DNA from: Atrina japonica
Taxonomy: Eukaryota; Mollusca; Bivalvia; Pterioida; Pinnidae
Length of the DNA: 64,000 bases
Assembly (NCBI GenBank): GCA_030159075.1
Contig: BROG01000006.1
Span: 2,386,501 to 2,450,500 of the forward strand
Reading direction: 5' to 3'
Part shown: piece after piece, positions 35,250-46,299 of the stretch
Position numbering within the stretch: position 1 is the first letter of the stretch
How the letters are laid out: every line of letters begins with the position of its first letter
Translations under genes and position numbers: made by a program
The notes under the pieces: generated by a model
What the model saw: only the letters and a program-made list of their open reading frames with translations
The model's database searches: none
What the model was told of the DNA's origin: nothing

Positions 35250-35870
35250 TGTATGTTAGATAGAGAGAAAATGTTGCTGAATTGTTCAGAATTGAGTCTG
35301 AAAACATTATGAACTGCTCTATGATTGCTGAACTCATCAGACAAAAAGTTGAAAATATGCTGAACTTTTTAAACATAGCTATACTGTTTAGGAACATCCC
35401 TGAAAACTTTCTGAACAGATTGTACAAATTCTGAACTTCTCAGATGTGATTAATAGTTGCTGTACTTTTCAGAAAAAATGCTGAACTTTTTAAAACATTG
35501 CTGAACTGTTTATAACGGAATTGAAAACTTTCTGAACAAATTCTAAAAATGCTGAACTTTTTAAAACATTGCTGAACTGTTTATAACGGAATTGAAAACT
35601 TTCTGAACAAATTCTAAAAATGCTGAACTTTTAAGAGAGAAAGCTGAACTTTTCAGATGTGATTAATAGTTGTTGTATTTTACAAACTAAACAGCTCAAA
35701 ATATGCTGAACTTTTTAAAGCATTGCTGAACTGTTAAAAACTGCCCTGAAAACTTCCTGAACAAATTCTAAAAATGCTGAACTTTCAAGAAAGAAAACTG
35801 AACTTTTCAGATGTAATTAATAGTTGCTGTACAATTCTGAAAATATACTGATTTTTTTTAACTATTCAAG
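35250..35870. repeat. Tandem repeat, ~71-bp unit (TGCTGAACTTTTTAAA)
   Basis: TGCTGAACTTTTTAAAACAT at 35479 and 35550 are 71 bases apart with identical intervening sequence. More diverged units run from about 35250 to 35870. Non-coding. Confidence 0.8.
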
Positions 35871-35929
35871 TATACAAATTATTTCCCCTTTTAAATGAAT
35901 TCTTCATATTTTGGGTTGTTTTATCCTAT

Positions 35930-36481
35930 TATCCAGTGAGCCAATTTTAACCAAACCTGGCATGTAGCATCCCCATGTGAAGCCGCATGATGTTTAAAAA
36001 TGTAAAGGGGCTAGGACCCATAGGGACCCCAAAAAGCCAAAAAGTACCAAAACTTTGTACATCTTTAAAAATCTTCTTCTCATAAATCAATGATCAGATG
36101 ACCTCCAAATTTTGTTTGCATGATGTACAGTCAGTATCTACAAAGTTTGCAAATGACAACAAAATCTGTCAATAAATGGTCCACCAGGGGATGCTTGAAT
36201 AGCATAGGGTACAGTCATATACAAACGGCTTAATAACTCTTTTTGTATCCAAAGATATATGAGAAATTTGTAAGGAATTGTCTAAGGATCATTTTGACAA
36301 AATTTCAAGGTCATGGAGTTAAATAAAGGTCAAGGTCACAGACACCTAAGAAACCAGAAAATATTTTTTTTTTGTCAAATTTTATATATTTTTGACTTCT
36401 CAAGATCCAGCAGACTATTTTTAAACAAGCTCGACATTTAATTTTTCTCAGGTGACCATTAAGGCCCATTGGTCTCTTGTT
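35930..36481. repeat. Dispersed repeat with intact hairpin end
   Basis: Carries GCATGTAGCATCCCCATGTG and AAGGTCACAGACACCTAAG, and finishes CAGGTGACCATTAAGGCCCA plus TTGGTCTCTTGTT (36448-36481), giving the best-defined 3' boundary of this family. About 36482-36840 is plain AT-rich intron. Confidence 0.65.
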
Positions 36482-36845
36482 ACTAATTAGATTGATATAC
36501 AATAATAAAGAAGAGATATGCTCAGATATAAAAATTTTCAAATTTCTATTTATTATGGGGAAATTGCTTGAGAAACCCAATTTGGCAGTTATTCACCTGT
36601 AATTGAATAATTCAACATTACTATTTGTATATGCATAACAAGGTGAATCTGATCTTATTTTCACAAAATATATAGGAATATAATATTTCTCATGCCTGTG
36701 TATAGTTCTTATTTGTTATTGTACATCAAGTACAAGTAGTACAAGAAGAAAAAAAATTGAAATATGTTTTTTGGTAAACATAGCTAATGACTTTTAAGAT
36801 AGGATTGAATCACTATAATTATATTCATCTTGTCTTCTTTGACAG

Positions 36846-36975
36846 GTTGGCACAAAGCAAAGACCTTACACAAAAATGGCTATAATTTTATTACATGGTC
36901 ATCCCAGAAGTCCAGAGATTCCTGTTTATGGTACAAAGACTCTAGCAGTAAGGAACGGAACATTGGATCTACATG
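36846..36975 (+). CDS. PKHD1L1: Fibrocystin-L exon m (G8 domain, third part)
   Basis: Acceptor TCTTTGACAG, donor GTATGT. Phase 0 in, phase 1 out; fragment residues 1030-1072. It encodes VGTKQRPYTKMAIILLHGHP then IPVYGTKTLAVRNGTLDLHG, the conserved second half of G8 ('VGT...P', 'G.K.L.V..G.L.LHG'). The last codon is G|GA, completed by exon n. Confidence 0.92.
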
Positions 36976-37178
36976 GTATGTAGCATTAAAGGTTATTGTG
37001 TAAAAACATATACACACTGGCATCAGAGGATGCTTTATCAAAATTAATATGACCTTCTGAAAAGAATTGTTTCTCAAGTTGATGTTATTCAAAGGTACTT
37101 ATGTTTCCAATTGCAGGAGCTAGAAATGCCAGATAGTCAGACAGACACCTGTAAATAAGACAGGAATGCAATTGTTTT

Positions 37179-37735
37179 TGACCATCGAGTCCACACTCCC
37201 ATTGTTGACCTTAATTTGTTTTTCCTCAGCATTATGCAGACATTATCAGTTCAAGAAATGATTAATTTTCATGATTTCAATGCAAACTCCACTTACTTCA
37301 TCGATCTGCGGCAGCTGAAGCAGTTAACTTGTACAAATCTGAGCCCAAAATGACAGTCAACCTTGAGACCATGTTGGACGTTGACGTCACTCTTTCACAG
37401 TGAATGGTGAGTATACATCTGATCATCTAAAATATAAAGTTTACCCTCAAAATATTATATAAAAGACTTTAACAACAATGAATCATAAAACAAACTGAAA
37501 AAGCAAAATGATTTATTAATGTCAAAGTCTTTAAAATAATATTGTGAGAGTAAACATTATATTTTAGACGATCAGATGTAAACTTTGACTGCATTCTGCC
37601 AGAGGTCGATGACGTAAGTGAAGTTTGAGTTGAAATCATGAAGATTAATCATTTCTTGAACTCATAATGCCAGGCACATGCATGAAGAAACCCCAAAAAA
37701 TTATGGTCAACAATGGGAGGGTGAACTCGATGATT
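37179..37735. mobile_element. Large imperfect inverted repeat (~560 bp)
   Basis: Left arm about 37179-37474, right arm 37508-37735. The left arm has CGAGTCCACACTCCCATTGT, AGTTCAAGAAATGATTAAT and ATACATCTGATCATCTAAAA; the right arm has the matching complements CAATGGGAGGGTGAACTCGA, ATTAATCATTTCTTGAACT and TTTTAGACGATCAGATGTAA. The left arm carries about 95 extra bases (37312-37408) missing on the right. It is a fold-back element or an inverted duplication, without coding capacity. Confidence 0.75.
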
Positions 37736-37744
37736 AAAAAAAAC

Positions 37745-39460
37745 CTTTGCTTTTATGGTTTTTAAGCTTGCCAAGGCCAGAGAGCTTATGCCATCCCGTC
37801 GGCGTCGGCGGCGCCAGCAGACAAAACTTTAAACTGGCCTATATCTTTTTAACAGCAAGGAACAGGACATATATAGGTTCCTTATGATGAGAACTTTCAT
37901 TTATACCTTGACTTTTGACCTAGTTACCTAGACCTTGGACTTTGGTCTTCTTTTCAAAAACTTTAACCTTGGCTGTAGCTTTTAAACAATGACAGGGAGC
38001 AAAACTAGCACTCACCCAGTGACATTTGCGAACATTTTTATGACTGGGCAATCAGAATTTGCACTCCCAATCACCCAGATGGCGAGTACAACCGTATCCA
38101 TAAATGTCCATTATGTTTAAATGCTTTACATGTCAGAACATGCTGAAGTGTATTACTGATACACACCGATGTGTACAAGTTGATAAGGTGATAAACTTTC
38201 AAGAAAGTTTTGTGATTCTTTAAATCCTAGTTAGATTGGCACATGTAGAAATCAGTACTTAGTTCATTCACATCGACACCTAGTGATTTCATAACTTGTT
38301 TCTTTTTCACTGTATTTTTGACAGTTGCTTGCAAATTATTTCAATATCAGCACTCAGGCCTATTGAGAGGTAGGCCTTTCTTCAGCAGATTCCATTAATT
38401 GTTCAACATTAGGATCTCATAATTTATTGCTTTAATTACACAACAATTAACTCCACTTTGAATGTTTGTTCCTTTCAAATGACTGCTTGGTCAAAAAAAT
38501 GTTTTGATAGCAAATGACATGTTTAAATCAAAACGGATAATTTGGAGATGCATGTAAACTGTTTTTTTTTTTTTCACTAACGTGAATTTGTGATTTATAA
38601 TTATCAAGAGAGCATGTTATACTCACAAATTATTTTTGAAAATGAAACTTTTCTCCTGAGATAAACATTTTTTAATACCATTTCGTTACCTTGATAAATA
38701 TTTCCAAGTGTTGAAATTAATATTTCCAGATGCCTATTTAACTGTACTAAAATGTTAATTTACAAGTTCCAAAGTGCCAAAATCATTCGGGGATGGGGAG
38801 GTGATTTGACTTGTAACCATTCCTTGAACTCGTAAGTCATGTCATGTGGTGTTACATTGCTGAAAACCCCAGCAAGACACCAGCCCTAGAATACTCCAAA
38901 GAGTACAAAAAGAACCACTCCTTCTCAACAAAATTGATGGGATTTTGTTATTGGTTGGTACATGTATGTAGATTCAAGAGACATACCGCATGCAACATGA
39001 TTTATAAAAGTGATATAGAAAGAGAAATCAAATTTTAATGAAATTGAGAAAATTTGGGCTTTTTTATTTTCTGTATGAAAGCATCTGAAGAAATAGCTGG
39101 GCCCCTAGATTTCAACCTGGGCCCCTAGATATTTTTTTCTAGGGGCCCGGCTGGCCCCTGGATCCTGCAGCGAATTTTACTCCCTGAATAAGAGATAGGG
39201 CTTTGATATTTCACATATAGATTTCTTATGACAAGAGCTCTCATTTGGTACCTTGATTTTGTACTTAGTGACCTTGACCTTGGACTTTAGACTACATTTC
39301 AAAAACTTCAACTTTGGCTATATCATTTATACCATGAGGGATAGGGCTTTAATATTTCACATATATATTTCTTAATGACCAGAGCCTTCATTTGATACTT
39401 TGATTTTTGACCTAGTGAACTTGACCTTGGACTTTGACCTTCTTTTCAAAATCTTCTACC
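37745..39460. repeat. Intron with diverged dispersed repeats, no gene
   Basis: 37765-37990 and 39180-39460 belong to the AACTTTAACCTTGGCTATA / GGGCTTTGATATTTCACATA / GACCTTGACCTTGGACTT family. 38000-39180 has no recognised structure apart from a T-run at 38563-38574. Confidence 0.5.
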
Positions 39461-40018
39461 TGAACTGGGCTCTCCATGTCCAAGTCGTTAGAGCATTGAG
39501 CTTTGAACCATGAAGTCTCTCACTTCCTGTCTGTCGCTGGGACCTAAGCTGAGTTTTTGTTCGACAATTTGCCAGTTTAGTTGCAGATGGCCGATGGTCT
39601 CTTCTCAGGTACATTGTAACAATTTTGTAACAATTTTGTAACAAAGTATTATGAAGTTATTCTTATTCAACTTCTTTTACTTTCATCGTGGTATTGTCGC
39701 CTAGGCAACTGTCACCACAACTTCACCTTTCTGTCACAATCATTAACAAACCCTGTTACCATATTTAACAGTATAAATGTGAACTGATAATGTTTGTCAT
39801 CATTAAATGCTGTTTCAAGAATAGGCCAACATAAACCATTGATTGCTGATGCCACTGTGAACAGCGTAAAATAGTTGTTTGTAAGAGTTATCCTTTGTAT
39901 TGGGAAAATCAGAAACACGGTCAGAGTTACTGCTCTTTGTGCATTTAAAAGGGCATGAAACTTATATTTCTCTCAGACACCTCCATGGGCAAGTGGGTAA
40001 AGCATCATGCTTATCTGG

Positions 40019-40345
40019 GTCCGAAGTCACCAAATTTACTCAGTACTCAAGCTCAACTAACTTTTCATGATTATAAGGTAAAAACATGCAAACTTTATTC
40101 TGTAATGGGACATATTTGTATATTGAGGGCATACAATTGTAAGTAATGATAAAAATTATTGCTCATTTGAAAAAACTTTAGAAATATTAAAAAAGTGTTT
40201 GAGTACGTACTCAAATCTTGAGTACTATGCTCAACGTATTTATTGGTTTTTTACAGGAAAATCATGTGTGAAGCAAAACTTTATATGTAAATGATTGAAA
40301 ATCATAATATGTTTCCTAATCACTAAAATCTAGAAGTTTACCCTG
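40019..40345. mobile_element. Truncated copy of the GGCCCGAA...CACCAAATTT MITE
   Basis: Begins GGTCCGAAGTCACCAAATTT and follows the 1811-2198 element (ACTCAAATCTTGAGTA, TTTTTTACAGGAAAATCAT) but lacks its right end. A tRNA-like phrase (GGGCAAGTGGGTAAAGCATC) precedes it at about 39986. Confidence 0.65.
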
Positions 40346-40729
40346 ACCTCTTGTCATCGTGGGTTTTCTGCCGGCTGAAACCTGAGCTGATATTTGTAAG
40401 TTTTGCAGTGTATTTGTCTTTTCCAGTGTAGATTGTAAGCAAGTTCTCTCCTCCAGCAATTAAAAAACTGACCACCACCATATAATGGAAAAATTGTGTT
40501 GAGTGTCGTGTAAAACAATATTCAAGATTAAAAAAAAAATCAAATTTTACCTGAGCTTAACGAACAAAAATGTGAAAATTTACAAAATTTTGACGAGCTT
40601 TGTTGTCTTCTGACAACTCTTGATTATAGGTGTTTGTCCGACAATCGGGTGTTTCCAGCTCCTGTGTTCCAGTAGACTTTGTTTTCTATCATGATGCATC
40701 AATGTTACCTGGAAAACTTGACATTTCAG

Positions 40730-40886
40730 GAAAACCTAAGGGTATAACATGGACAAAATTATCAAGAACAGCATATGTTGGAGACTCCACAATACACTTA
40801 AAGCATTCTGTAGAATGGCAAAAAAATGATAGCATTGTTATAGCAACAACAGGTGGAAAACACTCTCAAAAAGAGACAGAAGTAAG
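40730..40886 (+). CDS. PKHD1L1: Fibrocystin-L exon n (end of G8, following strands)
   Basis: Acceptor TTGACATTTCAG (40718-40729), donor GTATGT. Phase 1 in, phase 2 out; fragment residues 1073-1125. With exon m it reads LDLHGKPKGITWTKLSRTAY, as expected after G8, then STIHLKHSVEWQKNDSIVIA. The open frame extends upstream to 40630, but that part does not fit the family and would break the phase with exon m, so the start at 40730 is chosen. The acceptor has a weak pyrimidine tract. The exon's last bases GAAGTAAG reappear in every unit of the minisatellite that follows. Confidence 0.88.
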
Positions 40887-40889
40887 GTA

Positions 40890-41735
40890 TGTAATGTATC
40901 ATTGGTTTACCAGTTTATAAGGTTGGCTGAGTGAAGAAAGGTTATATATATATCATTAGTTTTCACTGATTTATTAGGTCACCCAAATGAAGTAAGGTTT
41001 TGTATCATTAGTTTTCACTTTTTTATTATTTCACCCAAGTGAAGTAAGGTTTTGTATCATTAGTTTTCACTTTTTTATTAGGACACCCAAGTGAAGTAAG
41101 GTTCTGTATCATTAGTTTCATTAGTTTATAAGGTCCTCCAAGTGAAGTAGCTTTATCATAAGTTTTCACTTTTTTATTAGGACACCCAAGTAAAGAAAGG
41201 TTCTGTATCATTAGTTTTTATTAGATCACCCAAATGAAGTAAGGTTCTGTATCATTAGTTTCATTTGTTTATAAGGTCCTCCAAGTGAAGTATGGTGCTT
41301 TATCATTAGTTTTCACTGCTTTGTTAGGTCACCCAAGTGAAGTAAGGTTCTGTATCATTAGTTTTCACTTTTTTATTAGTTCACCGAGTGAAGTAAGGTT
41401 CTGTATCATTAGTTTTCACTTTTTTATTAGTTCACCGAGTGAAGTAAGGTTCTGTATCATTAGTTTTCACTTTTTTATTAGTTCACCGAGTGAAGTAAGG
41501 TTCTGTATCACTTTTTAGAGTGAAGTAAGGTTCTGTTTCAGTTTTTTTATTATTAGTTCACCGAGTGAAGTAAGGTTCTGTATCATTAGTTTTCACTTTT
41601 TTATTAGTTCACCGAGTGAAGTAAGTTTCTGTATCATTAGTTTTCACTTTTTTATTAGGTCAACCAAGTGAAGTAAGATTAAATATTGTTAGTTTTTTTA
41701 ATTGGTTTATTGGGTCACTTGAGTGAAGTAATGTT
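40890..41735. repeat. 51-bp minisatellite starting at the exon n donor
   Basis: Unit TCACCGAGTGAAGTAAGGTT then CTGTATCATTAGTTTTCACT and TTTTTATTAGT, exactly 51 bases between 41381 and 41432. About 14 to 16 units, diverging toward the ends. The first units overlap the 5' splice site region (GAAGTAAG|GTATGTAATGTAT). Open frames across the array are repeat artefacts. Confidence 0.9.
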
Positions 41736-41899
41736 CTGTGCACCTTTCATTAACTTTATATGTTTTTCACATTTTAAATTTTAAATTCTTTTTAGATTTG
41801 GTAAGTAGCTTCAATTTCAATATATACATACACAAAAACAACAAATATGTTTCTGTCCATATCATCAGAATAAGTTTGGCTCAAATACGCCACTATAAG

Positions 41900-42485
41900 G
41901 TTATTGACAAAAATATATAAGAAAGTTGTTTGGAATTATTTAAGGATCATTTTGACAAAGTTTCAAGGTCATAAGGTCAAGGTCACAGGCAGCTAAGTAA
42001 ACAAAATCTATACAGTTTTTTACTTCTTCTCAAGAACCAGTGACCATTTTTAACCAATCTTGGCATGTAGCATCCCCATATAAAGCCGCATAAAGTTTGC
42101 GAATAAAAAGGGGCTAAGGGGTCTCCAAAAAGAGTAAAAAAGGACCAAAACTTGATACCTCTTTAAAAAATCTTCTTCTCATGAACCTATGATCAGATGG
42201 TTTTCAAATTCTGTATGCATGATTGTACAGTCAGTATCTACAAAGTTTGTGAATGACAACAAAATATGTTGATAAACCATCCACTTGGGGGCGCTTGAAT
42301 AAAGTCGTATGCAAATGATTGACATTTTTTTAAATTTCAAGGTCATGGGATCAAATGTCAAGGTCACAGACACCTAAGTAAACAGAAAATAAAAGTTGTT
42401 TGTCAAATGTGAGACATTTTCAAATTCTTCTTAAGAACCTGTGGAATAATTTTGACCAAACTTGACAGGAAATTTTCTCAGGTGA
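41900..42485. repeat. Dispersed repeat, GGTCAAGGTCACAGG family
   Basis: Contains GCATGTAGCATCCCCATATA, AAATCTTCTTCTCATGAACC and CAGACACCTAAGTAAACAGA. It shares its length with 34225-34920 and 50697-51560. Confidence 0.6.
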
Positions 42486-42489
42486 CCCA

Positions 42490-43360
42490 TAAAGTGATAT
42501 AAGCTGTCACAATGATGATTTTTGTCCCATGATAAAATGTGTGTTCAAATACATTATCAAACACATGAAATGTTGTAAAAGATCTTCTTTTATGAGTTAT
42601 TTGGTTGATTAAAATTTAAGTTTTCCCTTACCTTAAAAAATTCGGCTGTATTTCCATATGCTATGACCTGTCAGATAAATTCTTTCGCCATATGAAATGT
42701 GCTTCGTAATTAGGTCAGGGGATCTCTGTCCTTTATGTGCTCGGACAATTTTAAAGTTGGCCAATTTTTTATGTTTTATATTCATTTTTAAGATAAAGTA
42801 CATGATTTTAATTGAAAAGTACATTATTATGTGAAATATGTGCTTTTCAACACTATTTTAAATGTCTAAAACAAATCGGATCAATATATGAATAAAAATA
42901 TCAGGTCACTAAAAGAAATTTTTCCAGTCTTTAATTTTACACTGAAATGAATGCTGACATTGCCAAAATTTAAACAATATAACTGTGAAAATTATGCGTA
43001 CCATGTGCAGTGGAGTTAGGCAGTTCATATTTGTCAAGAATGATATAAACCAAGTATGCTATGGGACGAGTTAAAAATGGGTCGAGATTACCCGATATAC
43101 CCAGCACCAGGACAATTTTAGACAGCCGTTATTGGACACCCAGTAGTCTTCGTAAGAATTACCGAAAGTTAATGAGTAATGGCCAGAATGATATGAAACT
43201 AATATTACAGGTTACATTTTGCAAGTTTGGGGCAATTATACGCATGCATTTGTTATTCTAACCACCAGATGGTCTATTTGGGATATATACGAGATGAAAT
43301 ATTACATAAAATGAGCATATATTTTTTTCATCTATGACAGCCCATCGGGCCTCTTGTTCT
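42490..43360. repeat. Copy 3 of ~0.8-kb dispersed repeat, with hairpin end
   Basis: Follows 5005-5800 and then extends past it (ATACGCATGCATTTGTTATT as in copy 1), ending AGCCCATCGGGCCTCTTGTT at 43339-43358. It therefore defines the complete element of which copies 1 and 2 are parts. The ORF of copy 2 is broken here. Confidence 0.7.
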
Positions 43361-43877
43361 ACATAGTTTTCCTCATAAATTTTGTCTTCGGAAAGATTAT
43401 ATTTTATTCCCAGTAATTTGATCTGGATGTTCCTGGGTGAAAATATAAATTTTCAACTTGTAAATAAAAAGTTTTAAAATATATAAATAAATGATAGAAA
43501 AAGCTTAGACTGTTCTATATTTGAAATATAGAATGCTTGAAACAATTTTATATCTATTTATTTCTTCTTATAGTTCTGTACAATCAAAAATATCGTGAAA
43601 CTCTTCTCTAATTTACATTTTCACACATTTTTTTCCTTATATATCATTTAGTTATATAAATTCAGTATTTATAATCAGTTTCAAATTATGAAATATGCTG
43701 TAGCGTATTTATATTTTCCTTCATTTCATTCTTATTTTTACCTGATTTTTATCTGTGTAACCTAAATTTCACACTAACTTGTTTATTTAAATGTACATTG
43801 TTAAATTCCCATTTCACCTTAGTAATTTTCACTTTTTTTTACCCAAGATGTATAGCTAAGGAGAAATGGGAACACAG

Positions 43878-43880
<3 letters not shown>
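43361..43880 (+). other. Intron stretch, no gene seen
   Basis: Very AT-rich sequence without recognisable features. Confidence 0.4.

Positions 43881-43963
<83 letters not shown>
43881..43963. repeat. (AT)n microsatellite, ~41 units
   Basis: Uninterrupted AT dinucleotide run; the Tyr-Ile ORF over it is an artefact. Confidence 0.97.
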
Positions 43964-43964
<1 letters not shown>

Positions 43965-44780
43965 TTACTACAAAATACAGGCATTTTTCATCTCTGATAC
44001 AGGAGCCAGCATGTGCCCTTAATCACATACTCTGTATCAGTCCTCCCTTTATCACACCCCTGTAACCCCATTTGGAATGGTTCTTGTATCTTCTTGTATT
44101 TTCATTATTGGGAACATCTACAAAATCCTACATCTTGCATAAACACCAGGATAAGCACATTCTGCGAAATATTAGGCCTGATTATGAACATTGTTGAATG
44201 AAAATGTGAAGAAATCATTTGATACAAGTGTAATGATATTCTGGAGATGGGCTCAACATACTGCAAAGTTGTGCATTTCATATTTTTAGATGTAGATTCG
44301 AGTGTACACAGAGTACTAGGTACCGTAGGCTATTCCCTTCAACACAATGTTCTGCCGTGAACAGTCTCACAACAGGGTTTCTTGAATGTTCTTTTCAAAG
44401 TTTCTGTAGGGCCCTACTGTTATATAAATCTATCCTAATAAAATATTTACTCTAAAATACAAATTATTTCAGCAAAAAACATTAAGGAATGCTAATTTTT
44501 ATGTTGTGTAAGCAGTTTGTGTACTCCGTAATTTTACCGAGATCTGCCCAAATATACTGTACTGTACATTGACGGACGCAAGTCGCGATTATAACCCAGC
44601 AAATTTAAAACAATTAAAAAATATATTTTTATCGTTGATATTATAGTATTTGTTTATTTACCAGTAGAGTTTTAAATATATGATAAAAACAAAACATGAC
44701 AAAATCTATATCGCATGCCATATCAACCCGAGACTCCAATATCAGCCGGAGGGCCGTAGGCATTTTGCCATGTGTTATTC
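43964..44780 (+). other. Intron stretch, no gene seen
   Basis: No conserved ORF or repeat could be recognised. Confidence 0.4.
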
Positions 44781-44848
<68 letters not shown>

Positions 44849-44854
44849 TATATA
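44781..44854. repeat. (AT)n microsatellite with ATGT interruptions
   Basis: AT run broken twice by ATGT, ending at TATAGATCC. Confidence 0.95.
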
Positions 44855-45420
44855 GATCCTGCCTCACTCCATGAAATTTATATATTTACTTATAACTTAA
44901 AAACTGCTCACAGCCCCGCCCATAAACCATATACATGTATATTGTATATTTATACATGTTATGGGGGAGACACATTTATTGGTGCATATAGGGGTCCTGC
45001 CCCACCCAGTGAAATTAATATTTTTGCTTATAACTTAAACTGTTGATAGCCCAACCCTTAAATCATATTAATCATTGATTGTTATAGGAAAACACATTCA
45101 GTGGTATATATGGGGGCCCTGCCCCACTCCTCAAAATATACATTTTTACTTATAACTTAAAAGCCATTCACAGCCCCACCCTTAAACCATATATATTATT
45201 GATTGTTATGGGGAGACACATACAGTGGTGTATGTAAGGGTACTGCCCCACCCCTGAAATATATATTTTTATTTATAACTTTAAAACCGTTCACAGCTCC
45301 ACCCTTAAACCATATGTATATCATTAATTGTTATGGTTTAACACATTTAGTGGCATATAGGGGTCCTGTCCCACCCCCTGGAAGATATATTTCAACTTGA
45401 AATACATTCACATCCCCGAT
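44855..45420. repeat. ~125-bp tandem repeat (CCTGCCCCACCC...), five units
   Basis: CCTGCCCCACCC-like cores stand near 44858, 44996, 45118, 45245 and 45366. Each is followed by GAAATATATATTTTTACTTA-like and ACAGCCCCACCCTTAAACCA-like sequence. Two more units lie at 47370-47580. Confidence 0.8.
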
Positions 45421-45454
45421 CCTACACTTATTGATACTGCATGTTACAAGCATA

Positions 45455-45539
45455 CAGTAAAACCTGCTACAGTGGCCACCTGTGTATAAGGATTACCTAT
45501 TTATAAAGGCAATTTTGTTCAAGTCCCTTGACTTCACTG
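45455..45539. mobile_element. MITE family P, copy 5 (internally deleted)
   Basis: Starts CAGTAAAACCTGCTACAGTG after TA and ends TTGACTTCACTG before TA. At 85 bases it is about half the length of the other copies. Confidence 0.55.
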
Positions 45540-45958
45540 TACTTTGCTACATTCAATATCAAAAGCAAGGACCTGTGAGACATATAATATTGTGTAATTC
45601 TTGTTTATGAAAATAAGCATAACATTTCATAATGACACATATAATTGTCATCATACAAAGGCAAGTAAAATTTATCATCAGAGCAGCTTACATGTGTTTT
45701 GGGAGATCTTATTCTTATACAAGTTAGTCAGCAGCCATATTGGATCTAGTAGTTCATGTGGGTTCACACACTAATGTTACACCGCTTGGATCTGGCTGAA
45801 TTGAGTGTTCCATTTGTGCTTTGGTTGGTCACAGTGGTTCGCACTGTTTAAAGAAAAGTCCCTTGGGTTTCCTCAACAAAGTTAAATTACCAGTGTATTT
45901 CTGCATATGTTGCCAAACTGGTTATGATTACTGATGTTGTTTTTACATTTTTCCACAG

Positions 45959-46170
45959 ATACATCAAGAATGTGAAAGACAATGGTATAACACTGGAACT
46001 TAACCTAGGTCTAAATTACAATCACAGTGCTTTTACTGAACAACATGGAAGCTTGGAGATAGAAATGGCTGCAGAAGTAGGATTATTGTCCCACAATGTC
46101 ATACTTAAAGGCTCAGAAAACATGGAATTTGCAGAAAAAATAGAGGCATGTCCAGCAGGTTTTGACACAG
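45959..46170 (+). CDS. PKHD1L1: Fibrocystin-L exon o (linker between G8 and PbH1)
   Basis: Acceptor TTTTTCCACAG, donor GTAAAG. Phase 2 in, phase 1 out; fragment residues 1126-1195. Reads RYIKNVKDNGITLELNLGLN, then HGSLEIEMAAEVGLLSHNVI and ACPAGFDTG. 'EMAAEVGLLSHNV...G' is the strand that begins the beta-helix in this family. It joins exon p through a split glycine codon (GFDTG|EFATQTC). Confidence 0.92.
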
Positions 46171-46299
46171 GTAAAGAGTTTCAAATTGTGTCTGACTAGA
46201 CTAGGCTTTCTTAAAGCTCTCATATTAACTTTTAAAGAAACTGATTAATTACCTCCAAGAGATATTTATTAACTAACACGTACTATAAAAGGTGTGTCT

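Noticed and set aside
39462..39630. Possible SINE or tRNA-like head
   Set aside because: Weak box similarity, no tail and no target duplication; too diverged to call.
40630..40729. Upstream extension of exon n (frame open from 40630, with a chance LDIS phrase)
   Set aside because: It would break phase with exon m and duplicate the LDLHG end of G8. The acceptor at 40728-40729 gives the expected LDLHG-KPKGITW junction.
43798..45046. Tyr/Ile-rich ORFs over the (AT)n runs
   Set aside because: Low-complexity translation of dinucleotide repeats.
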